From the NCBI GenBank assembly GCA_947474275.1, contig CANJHY010000055.1, positions 1 through 25,682 of the forward strand: DNA of 25,682 nt, in the 5' to 3' direction. The position numbers and the translations under genes were made by a program. The stretch is from PALSA-1004 sp947474275 (GTDB lineage Bacteria > Pseudomonadota > Gammaproteobacteria > Burkholderiales > SG8-41). The notes beneath the pieces were generated by a model. It searched no databases and had not been told where the DNA came from. It saw only the letters and a list, made by a program, of their open reading frames with translations. Positions 8,774-15,344 of this stretch are shown piece after piece (the first letter of the stretch is position 1; each line of letters starts with the position of its first letter).

Positions 8774-10141
8774 ATGCTGAAAATTCTGAACCCGGCCACC
8801 AATGCGCTGATCGCGAAAGTGGCGGCCGATACTGTTGTTGGTGTAAAGCAAAAATACCAGGCAGCGCGCGCGGCACAGCCGGCGTGGGCGCAGCGGACGG
8901 CCACCAAGCGCATTGATATCATGAGGCGCTTTCGCGAACAGGTCCGCGCGCGGCACGACGAGCTGGCGAAAATCCTCACCAGCGAAGTCGGCAAGCCGAT
9001 CGCGCAGTCGCGCAACGAACTGAACGGTGTGCTCGGTCGCATCGATTTTTTCATCAACAACGCGGCGAAGGTCCTCAAGGATGAAGTCGTGTTCGCCGAC
9101 CGCGGGCTCGAGGAGAAAATAGCCTACGAGCCGCTCGGTGTTGTCGCCAACATTTCGGCGTGGAACTATCCGTATTTCGTCGGCGCCAATGTGTTCGTGC
9201 CGGCATTGCTGACGGGCAACACAGTGCTGTACAAGCCTTCCGAGTTCGCGACGCTCACCGGGCGCGAGATCGCAAAAATGCTGCACGCTTCAGGCGTCCC
9301 GCAGGACGTGTTTGTGGTGGTGGTGGGCGGCGGGGAAATCGGCGCGTCGCTCGCGCGCCAGCCGGTCGACGGCATATTCTTCACCGGGTCGTATGCGACC
9401 GGCCGCAAGATCGCGGCGGCCGCCGCCAAGCGCATGATCAAGGTGCAACTGGAGCTCGGCGGCAAAGACCCGATCTACGTGTGCGAGGACGCGGACGTGA
9501 AAGCCGCCGCCGCATCAACGGCCGACGGTGCGTTCTACAACACCGGGCAAAGCTGCTGCGCGGTCGAGCGCATATATGTGCACGAGAGCATCCATGTCGA
9601 TTTCGTCGATGCGTTTGTCGCCACCGTGCGCGGCTTCAAAATCGGCGACCCGCGCGACGACACGACTTATATCGGCCCGCTGACGCGCAAAGCCCAGCTG
9701 GCGGTCTTGAAGCGCCAGGTCGCGGATGCCAGGGAAAAGGGTGCCAGCCTCCTGCTGGGCGGCAAGCCGCTGACACGCAAAGGGCATTACTTCGCGCCGA
9801 CGGTATTGAGCGACGTCGATCACCGCATGGAACTCATGCGCGAGGAGAGTTTCGGGCCTGTCATCGGTATCCAGAAGGTGAAGGATGACTTTGAGGCGGT
9901 CAGGCTGATGAACGATACGGCCTACGGCCTCACCGCCGGCGTTTATACATCCGCCCGCGGCCGCGCCGAGAAAATTCTGGCGCAAATAAAATCCGGCTCG
10001 GTATACTGGAACTGCTGCGACCGCGTGAGCCCGCGCCTGCCATGGTCGGGGCTCAAGCATTCCGGCGTCGGGCTGACGCTTTCGACTTACGGCATACAGA
10101 CTTTTCTGCGCCCGAAGGCGTGGCATATGCGTAACGTTTAA
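8774..10141 (+). CDS. NAD(P)-dependent aldehyde dehydrogenase
   Basis: This 455-residue enzyme oxidises an aldehyde to an acid. It shows the family signatures AWNYPYFVGANVF (oxyanion asparagine N131), FTGSYATGRK near 203-212, general base E227 in QLELGGKDP and nucleophile C261 in NTGQSCCA. The start at 8774 was chosen because homologous sequence begins at LKILNPATN and the reading frame upstream runs through a palindromic repeat; the ribosome binding site is weak. As fourth gene of the ligase/alcohol dehydrogenase/hydrolase cluster it would oxidise the gamma-glutamyl amino aldehyde. The length is slightly shorter than the usual 470-500 residues. Confidence 0.92.
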   Translation: MLKILNPATNALIAKVAADTVVGVKQKYQAARAAQPAWAQRTATKRIDIMRRFREQVRARHDELAKILTSEVGKPIAQSRNELNGVLGRIDFFINNAAKVLKDEVVFADRGLEEKIAYEPLGVVANISAWNYPYFVGANVFVPALLTGNTVLYKPSEFATLTGREIAKMLHASGVPQDVFVVVVGGGEIGASLARQPVDGIFFTGSYATGRKIAAAAAKRMIKVQLELGGKDPIYVCEDADVKAAAASTADGAFYNTGQSCCAVERIYVHESIHVDFVDAFVATVRGFKIGDPRDDTTYIGPLTRKAQLAVLKRQVADAREKGASLLLGGKPLTRKGHYFAPTVLSDVDHRMELMREESFGPVIGIQKVKDDFEAVRLMNDTAYGLTAGVYTSARGRAEKILAQIKSGSVYWNCCDRVSPRLPWSGLKHSGVGLTLSTYGIQTFLRPKAWHMRNV

Positions 10142-10185
10142 CCGTTTGCCTATCGCGGCTTTCGCCGCAACACCGGAGAATACAC

Positions 10186-10929
10186 ATGGAATTGCTTGCC
10201 GACCCACAGGCCTGGATTGCGCTGGCGACTTTGACCGCACTCGAAATAGTGTTGGGCGTGGACAACATCATATTCATTTCCATCCTGGTGGGCCGCCTAC
10301 CGGAGGCGCAACGCAATCGCGCGCGCCTGATCGGGCTGGGTCTGGCGATGGGCACCCGCGTCCTGCTGTTGCTGTCGTTGGCGTGGATCATGTCGCTGAC
10401 GTCGGCGTTGTTTACGGTGGCCGCGCATGAGGTGTCATGGCGCGACATCATTTTGATCGGCGGCGGCCTCTTCCTGCTGTGGAAGAGCGTGCACGAGATC
10501 CACAACTCGCTGGAAGGAGTGATGGACGGCCACGGTGCGGCGGCGGCACAGGCGACATTCGGTTCAGTGCTGATCCAGATCGCGATCATCGACATCGTGT
10601 TCTCGGTTGATTCGGTGATCACCGCGGTCGGGATGGTGGACGAAGTAGCGGTGATGATCACTGCGATCATGATCGCAGTTCTGGTAATGATGTTTGCGGC
10701 GAAGGCGATCGGCGACTTCGTCGACCGCAATCCAACCATCAAGATGCTGGCGCTGTCGTTCCTGATCATGGTCGGCATGGCGCTGGTGGCGGAGGGGTTC
10801 GGTTTCCACGTGCCGAAAGGCTATATCTACTTTGCGATGGCGTTTTCCGTCGCGGTGGAAGTCCTCAACCTGAAAGTGCGGGCGCGCGCGGCGCCGGTCA
10901 AGCTGCACAAGCAAATGACCGCAGACTAG
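10186..10929 (+). CDS. TerC/YkoY-family integral membrane protein
   Basis: This 247-residue polytopic inner-membrane protein has two copies of the TerC signature with acidic residues in membrane helices: LEIVLGVDNIIF near residue 20 and DIVFSVDSVITAVGM near 135. About seven hydrophobic segments are evident. Family members are linked to metal-ion export (manganese, calcium) and tellurite resistance, and some help metallate exported proteins. GGAG seven bases before the ATG supports the start. No tellurite resistance genes or manganese riboswitch are recognisable nearby. A Nudix gene begins 4 bases after its stop, suggesting co-transcription. Confidence 0.93.
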   Translation: MELLADPQAWIALATLTALEIVLGVDNIIFISILVGRLPEAQRNRARLIGLGLAMGTRVLLLLSLAWIMSLTSALFTVAAHEVSWRDIILIGGGLFLLWKSVHEIHNSLEGVMDGHGAAAAQATFGSVLIQIAIIDIVFSVDSVITAVGMVDEVAVMITAIMIAVLVMMFAAKAIGDFVDRNPTIKMLALSFLIMVGMALVAEGFGFHVPKGYIYFAMAFSVAVEVLNLKVRARAAPVKLHKQMTAD

Positions 10930-10933
10930 TTCG

Positions 10934-11731
10934 ATGCCCGGCCGCGGAATCGCTGACCTGCGGCGCGCCGCGTGCCGGTTCGACGAGGCGGCGCATGTGC
11001 CATTCTTGTGTTTAGGCGCCCGCATCGGCTGGCTGCGCAAGGCGCATGCGCAACGGCTGATGGCATGGCCGGAGATTTTCTGGCGTGATGCGGCGGGCGC
11101 GCATCTCGCTGCGACGCTCGATAGCCCGGCGGCCCGTACCGCGGCAATCGACGGCGTGGTCGAGATTCTGCACAAGGAAGGCGCCATCACCGGTTGGCGC
11201 AACGAGCGCTATGCCGTCGTTACGGCATTCGATGCGCCGCCGCTGTTTCATATCGAGCGTGCCGCCGCGCGTTTTTTCGGCACGACGACTTATGCGGCGC
11301 ATGTTAACGGCTATTGCGGTGCCGGCGCCGCATGCGAGATGTGGCTCGCACGCCGCGCGGCGACCAAGCCGATCGATCCGGGCATGCTCGACAACCTGGT
11401 CGGCGGTGGCATGTCGGCCGGCGTTCCACCCGCGCAGACGATCATCAGGGAAGCGATGGAGGAAGCGGGCATACCCGACACGCTGGCGCGCAATGCCGTG
11501 GCGGCGGGATCCATCAGCCTGCTGCGGGAGGTGCCTGAGGGCGTGCAGTCGGAAACGATTTTCATTTTCGACCTTGAACTGCCGCGTGAATTTCAGCCGC
11601 ATAACGAAGACGGTGAAGTCGCGGAGTTTCGCCGCGTGCCGGTAGCGGTGTTAAACGCGATACTCGGCGGCGGTGAAATGACGCTGGATGCGAGCCTGGT
11701 CATGCTGAGTTTTCTCGAACGATTAAAATAG
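10934..11731 (+). CDS. Nudix hydrolase with N-terminal DUF4743-like domain
   Basis: This 265-residue protein has an N-terminal domain (about 1-115) like that of DUF4743 Nudix proteins, the group of yeast Tnr3/YJR142W-like enzymes, followed by a Nudix domain. The Nudix box spans about residues 156-178 and ends in REAMEEAGI, so the metal-binding REUxEE core is intact. The first glutamate of the G-x5-E-x7 box is replaced by valine. Known relatives hydrolyse oxidised thiamine diphosphate or similar diphosphates, but this is not proven for bacterial members. It is coupled to the TerC gene upstream (4-base gap). Confidence 0.88.
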   Translation: MPGRGIADLRRAACRFDEAAHVPFLCLGARIGWLRKAHAQRLMAWPEIFWRDAAGAHLAATLDSPAARTAAIDGVVEILHKEGAITGWRNERYAVVTAFDAPPLFHIERAAARFFGTTTYAAHVNGYCGAGAACEMWLARRAATKPIDPGMLDNLVGGGMSAGVPPAQTIIREAMEEAGIPDTLARNAVAAGSISLLREVPEGVQSETIFIFDLELPREFQPHNEDGEVAEFRRVPVAVLNAILGGGEMTLDASLVMLSFLERLK

Positions 11732-11788
11732 GCGCCTCAGACAACAGAACCGGCGGCAACAGGGGACAACTGGACCGAGGAGACAGCC

Positions 11789-12778
11789 ATCATCAAACAC
11801 ATAGCCAGATTATTTACGATTGCCGGTGTCCTTGCGGTCGCTGCCGTATCGCTGCACGCGGCACAGACCGATCCCGCCGCTAACTATCCGAGCAAGCCGA
11901 TCCGCTTTATCGTGCCGTTCTCGCCGGGGGCGGGCACCGATTTGACGGCGCGCACGCTCGCGCAGAAGCTCAACGAAAAGTGGGGGCAGCAGGTGGTCGC
12001 CGACAATCGTACCGGCGCGGGCGGCGCCATCGGCGTCGATTTCGCCGCCAAGGCGATCCCGGACGGCTATACGATCTGCCTGATTTCGGCGTCGAATTCG
12101 GTCAATTCGGCGACCAATTCCACGCTGCCGTACAACCTGGAAAAAGACCTGCAGGGCATCACCCAGGCCACGTCGTTGTTCTACGTCCTGTACATACATC
12201 CGTCGATACCGGCGAAATCGGTCGCGGAACTGATTACTTACACCAAGGCGAATCCCGGCAAGCTCAACTTTGGTTCGTCGGGCAACAACACGCTGCAGCA
12301 CTTTGCCGGCGAAATGCTGAATCACCTGGCCGGTATCAAGATCATTCATATCCCCTACAAGGGAACGGCCGCGGTCATACCCGCGATGATGGCGGGCGAA
12401 GTCCAGGTCGGCTACGGATCCTTGATCGGCACGCGCCCGCAGATGCAGGCTGGACGGCTGCGCGGTATCGCCATCACCGCAGCCAAGCGCTCGCCGTCCA
12501 TCGATCTGCCGACCGTCGCCGAAGCCGGCGTGCCCGGCTACGAAGTCGACCAGTGGTACGGCGTGATTACGTCTGCCAGGGTGCCGCAGTCAATCGTGAA
12601 GAAATTGAGCGACGCCATGATTGAAGGTTTGCAGCAGCCCGAGACGGCCGCGCGCCTCGCGGGCGACGGCTCGATTCCCGTCGGCAGCTCGCCCGCGCAG
12701 TTCACCGCGCACATCAAGTCCGAAATCGCGAAGTGGAAGCGGCTGGTGAAGGAAGCGAGTCTGAAGATGGAGAAGTAA
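11789..12778 (+). CDS. Bug/TctC-family periplasmic solute-binding protein, possible ATC start
   Basis: This is a tripartite-tricarboxylate-transporter substrate-binding protein, which captures carboxylates or related solutes in the periplasm. Family hallmarks include YPSKPIRFIVPFSPGAGTD, the QQVVADNRTGAGGAIG segment and YPLP-type lobes. No ATG, GTG or TTG exists in frame between the upstream stop (11729) and the GTG at 11912, which lies inside the mature domain. The region before it encodes a clear signal peptide (KHIARLFTIAGVLAVAAV then SLHA before AQTD). GAGGAGA lies just before an ATC at 11789, so I start there, giving about 329 residues, the family norm. No TctA/TctB genes are adjacent. 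The start could be a mutated ATG or a sequence error. Confidence 0.85.
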   Translation: MIKHIARLFTIAGVLAVAAVSLHAAQTDPAANYPSKPIRFIVPFSPGAGTDLTARTLAQKLNEKWGQQVVADNRTGAGGAIGVDFAAKAIPDGYTICLISASNSVNSATNSTLPYNLEKDLQGITQATSLFYVLYIHPSIPAKSVAELITYTKANPGKLNFGSSGNNTLQHFAGEMLNHLAGIKIIHIPYKGTAAVIPAMMAGEVQVGYGSLIGTRPQMQAGRLRGIAITAAKRSPSIDLPTVAEAGVPGYEVDQWYGVITSARVPQSIVKKLSDAMIEGLQQPETAARLAGDGSIPVGSSPAQFTAHIKSEIAKWKRLVKEASLKMEK

Positions 12779-12804
12779 AGCCGCGGTTACGCGGTAGTGA
12801 TTCA

Positions 12805-12839
12805 GGTAGGGTGGGCAACTTGTTGCCCACGCCGAAGAA
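12805..12839. repeat. 35-base direct repeat, copy 1 (flanks higBA)
   Basis: This 35-base stretch is identical to 13483-13517. Inside it GTGGGCAAC and GTTGCCCAC form a perfect 9-base hairpin stem with a 2-base loop. The two copies bracket the higBA module. Confidence 0.85.
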
Positions 12840-12854
12840 CCAGCAGATCGGGGC

Positions 12855-13148
12855 TCAGGCTGCCAATTTGAGCGGATGCACTTTGGGCCGGCGCTTTTTC
12901 GCGGCGTGCCAGAGATCGTAGGCGGCCTGCATTTGCAGCCATGATTCCGCCGAGCCCCCAAGCGCTGCCGCCAGGCGCAGAGCGAGGTCCGCGCTGACGG
13001 CTGCCCGCGAGTTCACTACGCGTGACAGCGCCACGCGCGACACGCCGAGCTTCTTCGCGAATTCGGTGACCGAAATCCGGCCTTCCGCGAGCACAGTGTC
13101 CTGCAGCAATTCGCCGGGGTGCGGCGGGTTAAACATGCGCGTCTTCAT
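12855..13148 (-). CDS. higA: HigA-family antitoxin, XRE-type DNA-binding
   Basis: This 97-residue protein is the antitoxin of a type II module and should bind both the toxin and its own promoter. The opening FNPPHPGELLQDTVLAE is typical of the HigA (VapI) family. The helix-turn-helix spans about residues 25-60, with the VTEFAKKLGVSRVALSRVV segment as its core. The C-terminal basic tail is common in this family. The gene lies 10 bases downstream of higB in the usual toxin-first order. The likely operator is the palindrome at 13445-13463. Confidence 0.92.
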   Translation of the reverse strand: MKTRMFNPPHPGELLQDTVLAEGRISVTEFAKKLGVSRVALSRVVNSRAAVSADLALRLAAALGGSAESWLQMQAAYDLWHAAKKRRPKVHPLKLAA

Positions 13149-13158
13149 GGCGTCGTCC

Positions 13159-13437
13159 TCAGTGATAGTCCTGGTAGTTCACGAGCACCGCATCGATGCC
13201 CTCAAAGGCGAAAGTCAGTCGCCAGTTCTTGTCCACCCATACGCTCCAATACCCTTGGAGATCACCCGTCAGCCTGTGCCACTTCCAGCCCGGCAAGTTC
13301 ATATCGTCAGCGCTTTTGGCGGAGTCAAGACGTCCAAGCTGAAGTCGCAGCCTCTTCGCGTGTGCTGGCTGTATGCCGGCCTTTGACCCGTCACGGAAAA
13401 ACCGCTCAAGCCCTTTGTGGCGGAACGTCTTGATCAT
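13159..13437 (-). CDS. higB: HigB-family toxin (RelE/ParE fold mRNA interferase)
   Basis: This 92-residue toxin belongs to the HigB family, which cleaves ribosome-bound mRNA. Family sequence begins exactly at MIKTFRHKGLERFF, so I start at 13437 and not at the more upstream in-frame start at 13464, which lies inside the promoter. Typical elements are LDSAKSADDMNLPGWKWHRL in the middle and the YWSVWVDKNWRLTFAF strand towards the end. The promoter at 13443-13471 places the transcript start almost on the ATG, so the mRNA may be leaderless. The module is flanked by identical 35-base repeats. Confidence 0.9.
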   Translation of the reverse strand: MIKTFRHKGLERFFRDGSKAGIQPAHAKRLRLQLGRLDSAKSADDMNLPGWKWHRLTGDLQGYWSVWVDKNWRLTFAFEGIDAVLVNYQDYH

Positions 13438-13442
13438 GATGC

Positions 13443-13471
13443 AGTGTATCGCTATGCGATACATGTGTCAA
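13443..13471 (-). promoter_or_regulatory. higBA promoter
   Basis: On the minus strand a perfect -35 box TTGACA (13471-13466) is followed after exactly 17 bases by TACACT (13448-13443), four of six matches to the -10 consensus. The -10 box ends five bases before the higB ATG. Confidence 0.7.
13445..13463. promoter_or_regulatory. Probable HigA operator
   Basis: TGTATCGC and GCGATACA are perfect 8-base inverted arms around TAT. The palindrome fills the space between the -35 and -10 boxes of the higBA promoter, where bound HigA would block RNA polymerase. This is the usual autoregulation of toxin-antitoxin modules. Confidence 0.7.
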
Positions 13472-13482
13472 GGCTGCGGTCG

Positions 13483-13517
13483 GGTAGGGTGGGCAACTTG
13501 TTGCCCACGCCGAAGAA
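13483..13517. repeat. 35-base direct repeat, copy 2 (flanks higBA)
   Basis: Identical over 35 bases to 12805-12839. It lies just upstream of the higBA promoter and carries the same 9-base-stem hairpin. A third, inverted and imperfect copy follows at 13598-13623. Confidence 0.85.
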
Positions 13518-13597
13518 ATGAACTCACGTTTCGCCGCTGGCGAGCAAACATTTTGGAAGCTGCTTGCTTTTCAGGGTTGGATCTAAGGCATTTGCTG

Positions 13598-13623
13598 CGT
13601 GGGCTACAAGTTGCCCACCCTAC
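13598..13623. repeat. Inverted third copy of the higBA-flanking repeat
   Basis: These 26 bases are the reverse complement of the core of the 35-base repeat (13484-13509) with one visible mismatch. With copy 2 it forms an inverted pair around about 90 bases that hold no recognisable gene, as in a bipartite REP/BIME-like element. Confidence 0.7.
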
Positions 13624-13639
13624 AGGACTTGCGCGGCGC

Positions 13640-14473
13640 TCAGTCCTCCTGCGCCAGCATGTGGATGATGTAGCCGCCGGATTTCTCATCGCGCTCGAGC
13701 TTCAACAAGTGCTTGGCCTGCGCTTCTTCCAGCAGGGCGTTGAATGAGCGGAAGCCGTAATATGCCTCGTTGAAACCCGGCTTGCGGCGTTTCAGCGCCT
13801 GCTTGACCATGGATCCCCAGATCTTCTCGTCGGCGCCGCGTTCGGTGCCGAGCGCGTCTATGGTTTCGAGTATGAGGTCGAGCGCTTCCTGCTGTTTGTC
13901 TTCTTCGGATTTTTTCGGCGCATCGGCGGGCGCTGCTGCGTTCGCTTCAGATTTTGGTGCCGCTTTTTTTGGCGCTGCACGCTTGCGCACGGGTTTCTCG
14001 CGGACGAGATCATCGTAGAAAATAAATTCGTCGCAGTTCGCGATCAGCAGGTCTGAGGTCGAGTTCTTGACACCGACGCCGATCACCGTTTTGTTGTTTT
14101 CGCGCAGCTTGGAGACCAGCGGTGAGAAGTCGGAGTCGCCGCTGATGATGACGAAAGCGTCGACGTGCGATTTGGTGTAGCAGAGGTCGAGCGCATCGAC
14201 CACCATGCGGATGTCGGCGGAATTCTTGCCTGACATGCGCACGTGGGGGATTTCGATCAGCTCGAACGACGCTTCGTGCATCGCGCCCTTGAAGCTTTTG
14301 TAGCGGTCCCAGTCGCAATACGCTTTCTTGACCACGATGCTGCCTTTGAGCAGCAGGCGTTCGAGCACCTTGTCGATGTCGAATTTTGCATACTTGGCGT
14401 CCGCGACGCCGAGGGCTACGTTCTCGAAGTCGCAGAACAGCGCCATGTTGGTGATTTCGGCTTGTGCAGCCAT
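13640..14473 (-). CDS. NYN-domain (LabA/DUF88-like) protein with C-terminal OST-HTH/LOTUS-like domain
   Basis: This 277-residue protein has an N-terminal PIN-like NYN ribonuclease domain (about 8-150). The acidic cluster expected at the active site is present: D15 with N18 in FCDFEN, D87 in SADIRM, and D113 and D115 in ISGDSDFS. A lysine/alanine/proline-rich linker (about 160-190) follows. The C-terminal domain (about 195-275; GSMVKQALKRRKPGFNEAYYG) resembles OST-HTH/LOTUS RNA-binding folds. The start at 14473 is supported by GGAG seven bases upstream; a more upstream in-frame ATG lacks support. A role in RNA turnover is likely from the family, but its target is unknown. Confidence 0.88.
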   Translation of the reverse strand: MAAQAEITNMALFCDFENVALGVADAKYAKFDIDKVLERLLLKGSIVVKKAYCDWDRYKSFKGAMHEASFELIEIPHVRMSGKNSADIRMVVDALDLCYTKSHVDAFVIISGDSDFSPLVSKLRENNKTVIGVGVKNSTSDLLIANCDEFIFYDDLVREKPVRKRAAPKKAAPKSEANAAAPADAPKKSEEDKQQEALDLILETIDALGTERGADEKIWGSMVKQALKRRKPGFNEAYYGFRSFNALLEEAQAKHLLKLERDEKSGGYIIHMLAQED

Positions 14474-14566
14474 CAGTGCTCCATTGGTATGCGCCGCAGC
14501 ATGGATTGCCGCCGGCGCAGGCGACATCTTACGCGCCGGCTGTCAGCTTGTCGCTTGCGGCTCTAA

Positions 14567-14630
14567 CCGTTCACACTGAGGTATCGAAGGGTTAAGGGCC
14601 GTACATGGTTCGATACCTCACCACGAACGG
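14567..14630. repeat. REP-like imperfect palindrome
   Basis: Two 22-base arms (14567-14588 and 14609-14630) beginning CCGTTC and ending GAACGG are reverse complements with about four mismatches, around a 20-base loop. The sequence resembles the widely scattered CCGTTC...TCGAA repeats of proteobacterial genomes. It lies between the AllA-like gene end and the NYN gene start. No T-run follows it, so it is not a standard terminator. Confidence 0.7.
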
Positions 14631-14651
14631 CCCCCCCGCACAGCGGAGGTA

Positions 14652-15335
14652 TTACTTGGGCGCGGCAAGCGGCACCGACAAGAATACGCCGAACTCGGCG
14701 GCGAGGTTGCAGCTTACGCGCGCATGCACCTTGCCCTGTTCGTCATAGAAGCCCGCACGCTCGGCGAGCGGGAACACCGCTTCGTGCCAGACGTTGGGAT
14801 GAATGTAGAGGCCTTTGCCGGCATCTACATAAAACGCGACAAAGTCGGCGGGTTTCACGTCATCGCCCGGCAATGCGAGCGGACATACGAAAGCCTCACC
14901 GTTCAACGGGAAAAACAATTGTCCGCCGTCGGGATGATAGTTCGCGTGCCACAGCAATACGCGCGAGTGCTCCGATTTCCCCGTCCGTATCGCAGCGGCG
15001 GGATTTTTCGACCAGCCCAGCAAATAGTGCGAGCCGACCGCCTGATTCTTACCGAACAGCACGTCGCCTTCCCACCAGAAGTCGAACTGCCCATGCGTGG
15101 TCCCGCCTTCGTTGCCGGTGCCGGGATCGCATTGCCGCCAGCCCGCGACCGGCCAGGTGACGATTTCGATTGGATAGTCGTGACTGTCGTCGACGAGCTT
15201 GCCGTAGCCTTTGAGTGACTCTGGAGTCGCGCGCACGAGCGGCACCTCGTGCCACGGCAACTCGCCCGGCACGTCCGGCGCGAGATAATCGGCGGCGGCG
15301 ATGGCGTTGGTTTTGCGTTGCGTTGGCACGGCCAT
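14652..15335 (-). CDS. Ureidoglycolate lyase (AllA)-like cupin protein in the phnW operon
   Basis: This 227-residue protein resembles the AllA ureidoglycolate lyase family. The matching parts are ESLKGYGKLVDD near residue 40 and the C-terminal cupin core, with HPDGGQLFFPLNGEAFVCPL near 135, DFVAFYVDAGKG near 163 and the metal-binding-like IHPNVWHEAVFPL near 178. It is longer than AllA (about 160 residues) because of an N-terminal extension and an insert rich in tryptophan and histidine (about 75-125). It starts 9 bases after the phnW stop on the same strand, so it is co-transcribed with phnW. No other purine or allantoin genes are present, so a role in phosphonate metabolism is more plausible than ureidoglycolate cleavage, but the reaction is unknown. 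Confidence 0.72.
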   Translation of the reverse strand: MAVPTQRKTNAIAAADYLAPDVPGELPWHEVPLVRATPESLKGYGKLVDDSHDYPIEIVTWPVAGWRQCDPGTGNEGGTTHGQFDFWWEGDVLFGKNQAVGSHYLLGWSKNPAAAIRTGKSEHSRVLLWHANYHPDGGQLFFPLNGEAFVCPLALPGDDVKPADFVAFYVDAGKGLYIHPNVWHEAVFPLAERAGFYDEQGKVHARVSCNLAAEFGVFLSVPLAAPK

Positions 15336-15344
15336 GATGATGTG

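Noticed and set aside
12781..12794. Short hairpin after the solute-binding protein gene as a terminator
   Set aside because: The stem is only 5 bases with no T-run, so it is too weak to call.
14652..15335. Allantoin/purine degradation as pathway context for the AllA-like gene
   Set aside because: No other allantoin, ureide or purine catabolic gene lies in the window; the gene is coupled to phnW instead.
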